The position numbers and the translations under genes were made by a program. Shown piece after piece: positions 11,985 through 24,200 of a DNA stretch of 64,000 nt (the stretch's first letter is position 1; each line of letters begins with the position of its first letter). The notes under the pieces are model-generated. The model was not told the origin of the DNA and made no database searches. It saw nothing but the letters and a program-made list of their open reading frames with translations. Origin of the DNA: Urechis unicinctus (taxonomy: Eukaryota; Annelida; Polychaeta; Xenopneusta; Urechidae); the NCBI GenBank assembly GCA_034190875.2, contig CM067349.1, positions 26,538,266-26,602,265 on the forward strand, in the 5' to 3' direction.

Positions 11985-12625
11985 TACTCCATATTCATAT
12001 GTGTCCGAAATATGAAAATGTGTCCGCCATATTGATACTAACCCGTAAAACAACACTGGGACAAATTAATTGTAGACTACATCTTCGGCATATCGCTGCA
12101 GCTATGATATAATGCGACGGTAGTATTTGATAAAAACAATGACTGCCAGCAGAAACAAGCTGAAGATAAGGATTATTTCTACTGCTATTTTCTGTCAGCC
12201 ATAAAACATCTTGGTAGACTTTCAGGTTATTACCCCTCTCCACCAGTGTTGACGATCGAGTCGAAAGGGCAATGACGGTATTGTTTCTCTATGGCGGTTG
12301 GATGCACTTATGGGGTGGTATCAGTAACAATGGAGTTGATTGCTTTTGCCGCCAGCTTAAACTTCCGCCCATGATCAAATCAGACTGTGGCTGTGCGGTA
12401 GACCGCATTGATATTGTTTGTGAACAAACAATGAAAGAAGACACGATGTTACAGCGGTCCTGGATGAAAGGTGTGCATATAAAATGCGCGGCTGAGTGGT
12501 CCATCTTGTAATGCATGGTCAAGTTTGTAGAAGATCAATATGCAATATTATTTTCCTTAAATCGATTGATCGATGTGGGGTATAATGATTATCGTCATGA
12601 CAACAAGATTCGCATCATCAAATAT
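11985..12625 (+). repeat. Best-conserved A/B segment (partner 48,005-48,550)
   Basis: Long runs of identity, for example tagactttcaggttattacc (12,214-12,233 with the region near 48,190). In 12,181-12,240, 52 of 60 bases match. The short open frames on both strands (about 77-82 codons) are not kept in the partner. Why this part is better conserved than neighbouring segments is not visible from sequence. Confidence 0.85.
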
Positions 12626-12693
12626 GCTCTCCACGCATTATCGTCTCGCCTAATACCGACAAAGTGACAAGTAAGCAGCTGCAGATGTGTAAA

Positions 12694-12790
<97 letters not shown>

Positions 12791-12808
12791 TTCATCTTCA
12801 TAATCATC

Positions 12809-12840
<32 letters not shown>

Positions 12841-12860
12841 CGTCATCATCAACATCAACA
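12694..12860 (+). repeat. (CAT)n microsatellite
   Basis: Long, slightly interrupted CAT repeat (ATG on the other strand) inside a segment of about 475 bp (12,625-13,100) that is absent from the block B equivalent. The polyhistidine, polyaspartate and polymethionine frames over it are repeat artefacts. Confidence 0.97.
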
Positions 12861-13099
12861 TAATTATCATCTACTTGATTGCCTCTATCTATGATCAATG
12901 TTCTGTATATAGTCTGCATGGCTTCTTGGTACAATAGCAGAGCTGAAGCTAATATGTGGTTAAGGAACGTGGTGTGTCCCATTTGCGATGTTGTATGGGG
13001 AACACGATTCATGTTGCAGGAAGGGCGTGTGTAAAAATGGCTTATTGGATGTTAATGGATGGGTTGGTTGGTTGGTAAACTACACCACCCATAGGCTGT

Positions 13100-14290
13100 G
13101 CACGATAACACAACGGTTATATAACTACACACTATCATATCTTTTTTAGCAATTACTTGTTCAAGCTGTTATTTACTTTAGGTACATGCATCTGGTTTCA
13201 CAAAAGATAAAGTTATAAATACCGTGGACATAGCTGATGCGAGTAGTGATGCAAGGACAGATAAAGAGAGCGATTATGGACTGGGTACCGAAACTCCCCA
13301 GACTGTCTGTGTTGGACTTGATTTTGCGAGCATGTAGTGTGCCTGAAAATTGCTGCAAATGATGTCAGAACTAACGCACACCCGATACTACCTTAAGGAG
13401 GAGAATTGATCCATTGAAGCCAAACCCTCTTCACAATGACCTTCTTAGGGCTGAGGATATGTCACGGATAAGTGTCCATCAAATCGTCTTCGCTGGAGCC
13501 TGCGAATGCAATCAACGCTTGCAATCGATATCGCAGAATACATTCTGTCAGAATGTAGAATACCTGGTGATCTTCAGAAGGCGGATGCACATATAAGAAT
13601 ACGCACAGTGCAAAAGGAGGAAGTCGACAGCAGAGGGCAAGGTGATACTGGTATTGGCCAATAGGCGAGATGCCGCATATACCTCAGTATATAACCGCAA
13701 TGGCTAGCTTTAAAAAGCTCTGACGAGCACAAGGCGTTACTGGCTGCGCGTAGCGCAGTAATCAAGCTGCATATATGCCGCAACCACCCGGCAGGCCATT
13801 AAACGAAATATTCTGCATCAGTTAATATATTAATGATTCACAGTAATTTGGCAATATCGCTATAAATCACCTATACTGTGATCCATGCAATTGCACATCT
13901 TGAAGCATAACTATTATTGAAACCATTGTTCCTGCTGATATTTTACAGTACCTCATTCATCGATCCCTATACTCTGAATTTCTAATACCAGATAAGATGA
14001 TTGATGTCTGTGAAAAAGTTCCTGACAAGCGGGATTAGTTCCCGAATAGACAAGAAAGGTTACATGAAATCCAATTCGATTCGTGCGATAGAGTGATCAG
14101 TTAACGACAAATTCTACTTTTATACTTCAGAATCATTTATAGACTCATCACCTTATTGACAAATGATATTAGAGAGAGATTGCCTATTATTACTGCCTGA
14201 ACGCCATTTTTGTAAAGCGGTAATAGAAAACTACACAAAAGCATCTTATTTTGCAACACACAATGACACAATAATTCTTCAATTTAACCG
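13100..14290 (+). repeat. Block A segment collinear with 48,550-49,730
   Basis: Clear similarity throughout, including ctttaaaaagctctgacgag (near 13,709 and 49,165). It contains the block A counterpart of the protein-like frame at 48,974-49,180. Here that frame is interrupted by an insertion of about two dozen bases and length changes, so no matching protein is encoded. Confidence 0.85.
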
Positions 14291-14999
14291 AATCTTAACG
14301 TGATTGGCATCCAACCCTCTTGTACTTGACATACGGTGCAGAATACATGCTAATCTCCGACTTATTATTGGTTAGAGCTAGTAATGGCTCAGAGATACGG
14401 TGTTTTGAATATGAGAGCTTTTACAACAAAAGCGTGAAATGGTGTATTCGCAGAGGACACAATATTATATAGCCATGTCACAAACATCAGCGGAACATTG
14501 CAACATTCCTTAGTTATGCCCAGGTAGCATCGTAGGATCATTTACGGATCCAATAATGATAGCAGGTTTACATATCATCTCCGAACGGCTTCATGTGTTA
14601 TTCATGCAGCTGTTAAGTTCAGGACATTTGTCCTGAATACGTCGTCGACATTAACTCAATCAATGGTTCCATGTATAGCAGTGAAAATACATCAGGATTG
14701 ATTGCTGACGTCGTTTATTATGCTACTTTAAGGAGAGGCTAATTATGCAAATATGGTAGCCGACGGAAAATATCTCAAGGCTATTCCGATGCAAGTAGTG
14801 GCCACTGAATTTATGTAACGGGGATTGCCTTTCTTGCGTAAATCAATTGATGGTCCGATGCATGTCTACCACGCCGTCCAACTGACAACAAACCATGTTT
14901 ATTATGTAAAGTTTGCACGTGTTGTGGAGGTTTTTAATGCGAGTCAAGACGGTATGCGATCGACGCGATCGACACACAGTTATGATGCGTAATGGCCAC

Positions 15000-17900
15000 C
15001 AACAGGTGATGTTCATCACCATGACGGCAATGGATTCGGGGTAAATTGGATGATTTCCTACCCATCGATTGTTGATACTCGGTGATATAACTCGTCCAAA
15101 CGAGCCATTCACTCGGGTATACACTGTGTATGAGCCGCTAGCTACTGACGATGGTGAACAGAACGATATTGCATAAGCTATGACCAAGAAGTATAAACCT
15201 ATAATTAATAATATTTTCTTCCCTGCCGGCCCTGAACTCATCCCCTTCTCGTGTTAAGCCTTGAGAGAGAGAGTCCCTCAGTTACTCATCCGTCTTACTC
15301 AGGAATTGTTTATAACTACGTCAGAATGTAAACCGACAGGATGACCTCGACCAATCACCTTATGTTGAGATTCATAACATTTAGCGGACAAGCAACGCAG
15401 ATTATGTTGGTGGCGTATCACCAAAACACGTGGGGTAACATATGCTTCGAATCCTTATGGTATTTCTTATATGCAGATTGATAGCTATCGTTGATGACCA
15501 TACAGCTACCTGTAAAGGTCAAAATAATTCGTGGTAGCAAACAATGTTGCTTCGGTCGCGCTCTATATCGACATGACAGCACATGTATATATATCAATAT
15601 TCTTAGAGGCTTACAGCTGCTAGATTTGATTAGCGGATATCCCGAATCGCTGTCAGTCTCACTAATGATTCTGGCTGGCGTCCTCTGCCACAGAGGCATA
15701 ATGTCCTTAATCAGTACGCACTTATTCTCCAATCAACAGAGTGCACCATAGGGACGACATTTTGTTGTGTTGTTAATGGCGGTCATGTATTTATTAAAAA
15801 CACTCAAAGCCCCTCGCAGAAGTCGTCAGCATTTGCATTTTGCTATCGTTCATCAGGTAGTTAGATTGAAGTACACTTCTAGCAGGAAATTACAATGTAA
15901 ATGAAGGCATGGGACATAGAGTGGAAACCATTATGGAATCTAAGAAAAGTAGGGCGAATTCTAAAAGCACTTTTTCCTGGAATTATTTGATCATCAGTGA
16001 AAGTGTACGATTATGAATTTCACTTTGCAAATTATTTGGCGTGGGTTAGAATAACTGTATCCTGTCTTTAAGAAGCTCATGGCCCATAGAAATGTGTATT
16101 ATAGAGTTTTGGTGGTCATTATGATATCGAGAAGATGCATCAAAGGGCAGAATTACTCAGTGTATGGTATATCTCTTGCACAGTCGCACAACCGAAACAC
16201 CTACAGACTAATCACGTTTACGTTTTGGACCCTTAAAGTGAAGCATTGCATACTTAAATACTATCTAATGACAGATAAGTTTGTATCATCTAGCCGCCAT
16301 AATGTTGGTATATGTCACCTGCAAATGTTACGACATGGGAGATTGAACCACACTTCCATTTCGAATTCAAATAATCAGCTAGGAAATTCTCAAAAAGTTA
16401 TCCCACCTTTATGCAGATGCGGACATTCATCGCCTAACTTATCTTTTCTGAAAATGATGCATCTATTGATTGAATCTGAACAAAGGGGAGGGGGGGCACT
16501 TGATGAATCTTTCTATTGGATCTTAAAAAGGGATGATGCATCTTTCATTCGCTGCAGTTAATATATGGCCTTGTTGGGCATGAATTGTGCTTTGGTGATT
16601 AATCGCAGCCCACGCCAAGCCTGTCATGTAAAACAGATACACACGGCAATGTTATAAATCCAACATTGATATCGACAACATTCCATTTATTGACTAAGGT
16701 GAGGTTTACCTCGTTCGCTTGTTGATTTGACCACACAAGCGGACGCGCAACTAACCTTTACATGAAGATATCTTTCTGGCTTTTTCAGCAACTCGATATA
16801 TTAATTGCAACAATCATATCATAACCCCGAAGATATAAGTAACCTCTAATTAGAATGACATCGCTAACATTTCCACAAAAGAGCTTGGCGTAATTCGTCA
16901 TTAATACTGTATCGAGTGCCGCTCTCCTTGCCTTCATACAAACACCAACAGCTCTGGTTCGCGACGTAAAAGGCTACATTTCACTCACCTTCGTTTCACC
17001 AGATGTCCGGTGCAAATACAGAGATCTTTGTTTAATATAAATTAGTACAAGGTCATTCCTGCCAATAAAACTTCCTCGATTAGGAGCATGTTATCCAATG
17101 CATATATCATTTCTGTAGTGGCTTATGCTAAGCCCCTTTTAGCTAGTTTATATTCAGCAATGAAGGCGATACACGTTTGCAATATATGCTGTATATATGG
17201 CTCATTATTCATTAAATAAATTTAGATATCAAAGTCGGTGCCCTGATTGAAACAGCTGCATGGACAAATAATACTGCTGCTCAGGTCAGATATGCACTAT
17301 CTGTGGACATAGAGCTATTTTATCGGGATTTCCGGTAATTGTGTTATTTATCTTTAGTTAATCAGAATGTTGCCGAAGCAGTACTGTCGGTAAAATAAAA
17401 AACGATTGTTAGCAAGTTTGTCGGCCAATTAGCGTATGCACTCACCGCACCAGGATCGGCATCATAGTGTACAAACGGCAATCCATCTTCGCACTCAAAA
17501 TGGTTACAGACAGGATAATAAATTAGTTAAAGGGCTGCAGCGATGCATCTCACAGCGTCAGTTGTTTAAGCAGATTTATTATCCATTCAACCCGAGAGTG
17601 GCCCCACATTTGCTAATGCAGTGTTATTTGCAGAGCGTGGAACAGCAAAGAAAAAATGAATGACTATAATGGCGGATGGTTCTAGCATCAAATTATCAGC
17701 ATGGAAATTGCTAGTGACGCGACCATATGGAGGAACGAAATTGTTAAAGATATAAAGAAAGTCAAATTGTTGAGCCGTTGGCATGGTTTGCCTGTAAATC
17801 AAGACACCCTGACAAATATACCCGTGCAATTAGTTCTCACTATGTCACTATTCATATCAACACAAGTAACATATCGTCTCTTATTAAAGCTATAAACTCG

Positions 17901-19430
17901 GCTTTGTTCCTTTTTTTTACATATCGATTGCAATTAAGATTACTCATCTATTCCCCGTCAATATATGCAGCAGTATATGGAACGAGGGATCCCCCATTTA
18001 CACGCACACAATCAAAATGCGACAATATGGACAATGCTCTCTTCCTAATATCATTACCTCTTCACATACTATAAAGTGGCAACATACATAAACTAGGCTC
18101 GAAAGTAGTTTATGGGTGGTTTTAATTGCTTTGATAATGGGTTAATCCACATCTTGGTTTCAACACGATTTTAACCATCATATCTCGAAATGTATGGGTC
18201 ACTTACCGTCAATTATTTTCAATAGGCCGTCATAAGTCAGCTACTAGCTAAGTACACTCCTGGGGTAAGCTTGAACATTAAATAACAACCATGATATGTT
18301 GAGCAAGAATACCATCTTAATATTTGCCCGACTTAACAAGAGACACTCCGTATTATTCCACAATGAAACTCGGTATCGTGCAGAAAATAACGCCCTGTAC
18401 GTTTGTCTTTTGATGCAGATTGTAAAGAAATAGCATGTAATAAATTAACAGGTTTTTTTTAATCAATGATTGGATCCGTAACATTCTGCTGATGACCTCA
18501 TTGACCAACATAGTCTTCACCTCTTTATACAGTGATAAACAGATAACATTACTCAGCCTTTACGGCATTTTATTATACATGACAGACATGTTGATGATAA
18601 AAATAAGGGCACATTTGCCTACATGAACGCAAAATAAAATCATTGGCATGGTCGAAAATATCGAGCAAACACACTGACGAATTTTAGTTAAGTAGCGTCA
18701 ACATTTTGACACAGTGTTTATTATGCTACTGGTTACTGATAACTTTATATTCAATATTTTGTATTGCACCGGGAGGTTTTGTACCGTCAACTCACAAATA
18801 AACCCATCACAGCTTTAACCACCATGCTCTCCCAACGTGGCGCATCTTCAAAACCCATCAGCACACCAAATATATCCAAGCTTAAGCATGGGTTTCTCAG
18901 GTGTAAGTAGCTTACTTACTTCAAAATGCACAAACGTGCTTAGCACCACCAAAACATTCTCATACATTGTTTACGAAGTTATATGTACCCAAGCATGCAC
19001 ATCTGGTTTTCCATAGTTATAGTACTGAACGAACTGGTACTTAATTCGCTGCCGAACGCATTGGAAAATAATACTTGTATTCACGCTATTCTTGGTAATG
19101 TAACTGATCAATGGAACATCATCTACCATCTAAGTTTGTCTACGTTGGGAGATATTATGACTGATCAATGAAGCAATTTAGCGTGATTCATTCCTGGGAT
19201 GAACTACAGTAAGCCATGGCGAGGAATGTGGGTAGTAATCAAAGCACTTTCAGGATAAGTCTGCCAGTTAGCGCAATGATAAACAGGCTGCAATCTCAGC
19301 GTGCTGCGTTATATTCAGGCAGTTATAGTTAGTTTCGATTTCAGTACACAATATGTTCAGACAACGTTATTGTATTCGTGTGTTATTTGTTCTGGAAAAC
19401 ATTGCTGGGAGAGCTATAAATGCATTATGA
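15000..19430. other. Unique stretch downstream of block A
   Basis: No match to the other blocks. The longest non-repetitive frame in the window lies here (16,079-16,561, plus strand, 160 codons), but its translation resembles no family I know and has a chance-like composition. I see no splice-site pattern or neighbouring exon to support it. No RNA gene or mobile element recognised. Confidence 0.6.
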
Positions 19431-19436
19431 GCCAAG

Positions 19437-19560
19437 GCGATTGGCTCTGGGGCGAGGGGCGTTATCAGGACATTATGTGCCCAAATGATCGGCGATGGGG
19501 TCGTTATCAGGACATTACGTGCCCAGATATTTGGCGATCGGGGCGTTATCAGGACAATAT
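19437..19560 (+). repeat. 42-bp minisatellite, about 3 units
   Basis: The landmark cgttatcaggaca recurs at 42-bp spacing (19,460, 19,502, 19,544), with a partial leading unit. The unit is relatively GC-rich. It falls in a 126-codon open frame (19,301-19,681) and so reads as a 14-residue repeat (GRYQD core), but no other coding evidence was found. Confidence 0.9.
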
Positions 19561-20136
19561 TTCACTCACACAGGGAATTTACAAAAATCACAGCCGTATT
19601 AACCTATATCGAAAGATATCCTCGTTGAAAATATGTATAGCATATTCGAGGATGAAGTCGGAGAGCATCATTGTCTATTGATAAGTACATTAAAGGGTTC
19701 ATTTAAGAAAACATTTAAACCGCAGCACGCTTATTTACATAATGATCACGTGTATGCTTTAGTGGTAGATTTTGACACATACCGGGGTAGTATCACCTGT
19801 GGGCTGTCTATTTGAAAACAGTAATGCCGGGTAAGACCGACTTCACGTATGTGTTCATTTTGTGAGTAAAATACCATTTTAATTCGCATGTAGTGGAATA
19901 ATTCGATGATAAACGGTGCGGGCCAGATCACAGACGCAAAGTATGTGATTGCAGTTATCGTTTGTGATGCACAGAACCCATGTTACTGCACCTATAAACA
20001 CTGAATCTGGAGGCACAATAGATCGCATATTCTCTCCCTAAAACAAGCTACACCGGAGCAGTGGTCAAAAAACACAAAGGAACCCTCCATCATGTCTCTG
20101 TGCACGCCGAATGTTCGTTTCTGAATGTTCGTTTCT

Positions 20137-20137
20137 G

Positions 20138-20213
<76 letters not shown>

Positions 20214-20566
20214 TATATATATAAATATATATATATATATGTATTAAATATGTTAATTTTATATATATATTGACATATTTATATATATAAATATACACAT
20301 ATATATTAAATATATGCATGAATATATTCTCCTATATTTATATTTATATATTTGTCTATATCTAAATGCTTGTACAAATATACACATGCATAAAAATATG
20401 CATATATGTATATACATATGCATATATACTCATGTATATACATATATATATATTTGTACATATATTTATACATATATATATATATATATAAATCTATATC
20501 TATATATACATGAATGTATACATATATATGTAAATATATATATATATATGATAAATATTTATAATA

Positions 20567-20609
<43 letters not shown>

Positions 20610-21096
20610 GAGTATATATGTATATATTAATATATATATATATGATATATTTCTAATATATATGTGTATAAATATATATATATATATAAATACCTGAGTA
20701 TATATATATCTCTCTATATATATATATATATATGATATATATGTATAATATATATGTGTATATATACATATATATATAATTAATACATATATATGTATAT
20801 AATATATCCATATATATATGTATATATATGTACGTATATACATATATATATGCATATATATATGTATATATCTATGTATAAACATATGTATATATATATA
20901 AATATTTATATGCATATATATTTACATACATATGCACTTATATATGCACATTTATATATACATATATGTATAATTATATATATATATGATATTTTATATA
21001 TATGTATATATATATATACATATAAATATATATATGTTTATATATATAAGTATATACATATGTATGATTTTTTATATATATATTCGATTATATATT

Positions 21097-21148
<52 letters not shown>

Positions 21149-21284
21149 CATATTTATATGTATATATATATGTATATATATACATATACATATATATATG
21201 TATATATATATATATATATATGCATATTTATATATATATATATATTTATATGTGTATATATATATGTATTTATATATATATATC
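20137..21284. repeat. 1.15-kb TA-type simple-sequence tract
   Basis: Almost entirely A/T with scattered G and C, built from TATATA, TATATG, ATATAC and AAATAT units, starting after a duplicated 14-mer (gaatgttcgtttct twice, about 20,109-20,136). The frames over it, up to 187 codons of I/Y, are artefacts. Long alternating tracts of this kind can form cruciforms and are prone to assembly error. Confidence 0.97.
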
Positions 21285-21299
21285 ACGTCACGTGCGCTG

Positions 21300-24200
21300 A
21301 AAGTTACAACTAAGTGTGTGTGCTGGCTCAATAAAGAACCGATAGGTTTCATTTAAATATTGTCATATTCTTGGCGCAATATGATCGAGGATTTTTCCAT
21401 TCCCTGTATGCATTCAATATACTGCGATGTCAACATAAATGTTCAAGGGTTTTATTGAATGCAGTAACGTATTCCATAAATAGACGGACACCAAACGTTC
21501 TTATTGGCCGATTGACCATCCTTACTATCCATTTCGCTACATACATGGCTATTTGTTTCCGTTATAGGTCGGTATAATTAAGTTTTCTGCACGAGTGGAA
21601 CGTTTATGGAGGCTTAGCTCTGGCGCTTGTCTTCAAGATATATTGTCGTTCTTACAGGTCTATGTAAATGGTTTGCCAGACAAACTAGCATAAATATATT
21701 ATATAACTTGTACAGTACATATCAGCCAACACAAATAACCCATCCTGACAATGTCTACATTAATGCAAATAGCCGCTCCTGCATTGCATATATATATATA
21801 TATGTATCAACGACGCCGTTACCGTTGCAATGCACGGGTAGTTTGTGTATACAGCTGCAATGATATCCACACAACCACCCAACAACATCCTCATATTACT
21901 TTGGAGCATCAATTTTATATGAGTAAACTTCTAATGTTAAAATAAGATATATTCAATGTTAATGTCACTTAATAGTGGGTTTTTTCTTGATATTGTTCGC
22001 GTTATTAACCCAAACAGCAAGTAATCGCTTGTTACCCATGTGTGTCCATATACAAAATCAAAATAAAGACCATCTAGAGATCAAAAGTCATTCTCAATGT
22101 CAGATCAAATACGACACGATAACATCACAACCCTTCATATATGTGTTACTCTCTATTTATCACGCAATCCCTGACCAAATGATGCCTGAGACAAGGGGAG
22201 CGTCAGCAGTCCATAAGAACTAGAGGAGGCACACCATTATACCATCTTACCAATGTTTATTCGAACATTTTACTATGAGAGACATCTCGTTTTAAGCAGC
22301 GTGTATGCCAGGTATATCCGTTGTTTTCTACGACACATGGGAATTTCGCGATATTGGTTGATAATCAGTGAAACTTTATGCAGCAAGAAAGTTCTGTCAC
22401 TAACACTATATCACATTATATAACATATTGTCAATAATTGAGCACAAGACATCAGTGTTATGTTGCCTAAGTATTCAACACTTAATTTACCTGATTATGA
22501 AATGTCCGCGATAGATCACAGATTCCAAGATATTTTAGTGCATGGGATAAATGCGTTTAGATGTGGTTTGCAGTATGTAATGATACCCTTCACACAATGA
22601 GCGTCCAACATCTGTAATCACTCAAGAAGCCAGATTACGATGAGATAAGGAACCTTCATAGAATAAACGACGTCTTCATTCTACCCCTTACGTGAGTCGA
22701 GTAATGCAAAACAGACGCGGTTTGAGAATGTGGAATGCGTACGAAGTTAAGTTAATGTTCTTCCTCCTAAACCTACCACACTTAATACCGCTGTTTCAAC
22801 ATGTGGATAAGCCAATGGGATGTTACACCGCACCTATTCGCCATTTCTGAAAATTGCTTCCCGTAAATGTCGTCATATCAACCTACATTATTGCTATGGG
22901 AATCTACAAACGCATAAATAAGCAACATCAGTGCAGAGATGCAAACAAGAACTGGCTGACGAAAGTCCGGACTAGTTTGCTACAAAAACACTAACAGTTA
23001 GTTGTAAACCATTATATGTCTTATCCAATGTATTCGCTATGGCTCCCCATGGCCTCTTTCGCGTCAAACTCAGCCTACGGTAATGATGTATCGGTGAAAT
23101 TGTTCCATTATAAAGTATAAAGTCATGGCTGGCGCCAGCGGGTTAAAATCAGTATGGCATTATTCATATCCTCTCCGTTCTATCACAACTTCCTCAAACG
23201 TCAAAAGAATAAGAAACAGGATTCATTGAAACGCTTTGTATGTCCGATAAGGGCGATCCCTTCAGCGTACTGTCTATAGCGTCGCCAGTCACTCTCCATT
23301 AAATATAGAGAATCGACTCATGAGAACAATCACTCTCTCATCCTACCAGATGGAGTCATATAGGGTCAGCGCAAGACGCATTCAGAAACCAGACACACAC
23401 ACTGACTTGATATATGTCATTATCTCTAATGTCACAGTCAGAGCAGAGATAACTCATCTTGAGACTTTATCAAGACATCCCATATCGTCTGATTATACGT
23501 ATTGGTTATCCGTTATGGGATCTATTATAATGAGAATGAGGCTGGGTTATATCTGCTGCATCTCGTATCTAAAAGTCATCTCAGCGACAAGACGGTCCTC
23601 TGAGACAATTTGTACTGTCAGTTCGGAGTAACATGATCCAAAGGGACTATAATCTGTTTACATTATTGCTCAATCTCGTTCGAAATTTCCATTCAATTAA
23701 GGTGATATATTCGATCATGCGTTTCTGGATCAAAAGGCAGAGGGAGTTGTTTATACTGACATCTCTTTTCACTACCCTGACACAAGAGGGTTTTTATTGA
23801 ATATTAATGATGGCGATATGTACCGCAAATGCAACATAAAGGCAGATACTGCTCTCATTACAAATATTGTAACCATCAATATTTGACTGTTGTCTTGTGC
23901 GATGTTGAAATTATATATATATATGTATTCACAGACAGACATCGCATAGAACATATTTATACAGCCCATTTCGTGTTAATAATAAATATTATTAGGTGAC
24001 AGATATAGCTCAGTCAATTTACAATGGCTTTCATCACAACAAAGAATGTGTAATAAATGTCATTGAAGCTGGTATTATATCAGTGAGTGAATCAAATCAC
24101 TGCGTCTGGTTTTGAAGCTCTAACCTGGATAGAGCAAGTGATTGGATCATGTAAAGCATATTCATGTAAAGGTTATGAAATAAAACAAGTTAATGGTGGA

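Larger units (their letters stand above)
1585..15000 (+). repeat. Block A: first copy of a large segmental duplication
   Basis: An ordered series of segments here recurs in the same order and orientation in 27,360-50,700 (block B). Anchors: 1,585-2,500 with 27,360-27,490; 3,010-5,370 with 27,540-29,840; 5,736-5,830 with 31,520-31,610; 6,055-6,790 with 34,700-35,430; 6,800-7,660 with 40,388-41,300; 7,785-7,910 with 42,455-42,580; 8,330-9,800 with 43,500-45,200; 11,985-12,625 with 48,005-48,550; 13,100-14,290 with 48,550-49,730; 14,835-14,985 with 50,560-50,700. In 12,181-12,240 I count 52 of 60 bases identical to B. Between anchors each copy has private sequence, and A is the shorter. No coding content is recognised, so this is a duplication of non-coding DNA. 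Edges are approximate because they were found by eye. Confidence 0.85.

Noticed and set aside
14843-15241. 132-codon minus-strand frame
   Set aside because: The part overlapping the A/B match is not open in B, and the translation resembles no known protein.
16079-16561. 160-codon open frame, the longest outside simple repeats
   Set aside because: No recognisable domain, chance-like composition, no supporting exon or splice pattern, and no duplicate copy to test conservation.
20314-21356. Long I/Y-rich frames of up to 187 codons
   Set aside because: They are translations of the TA-type tract and occur on both strands, so they are repeat artefacts.
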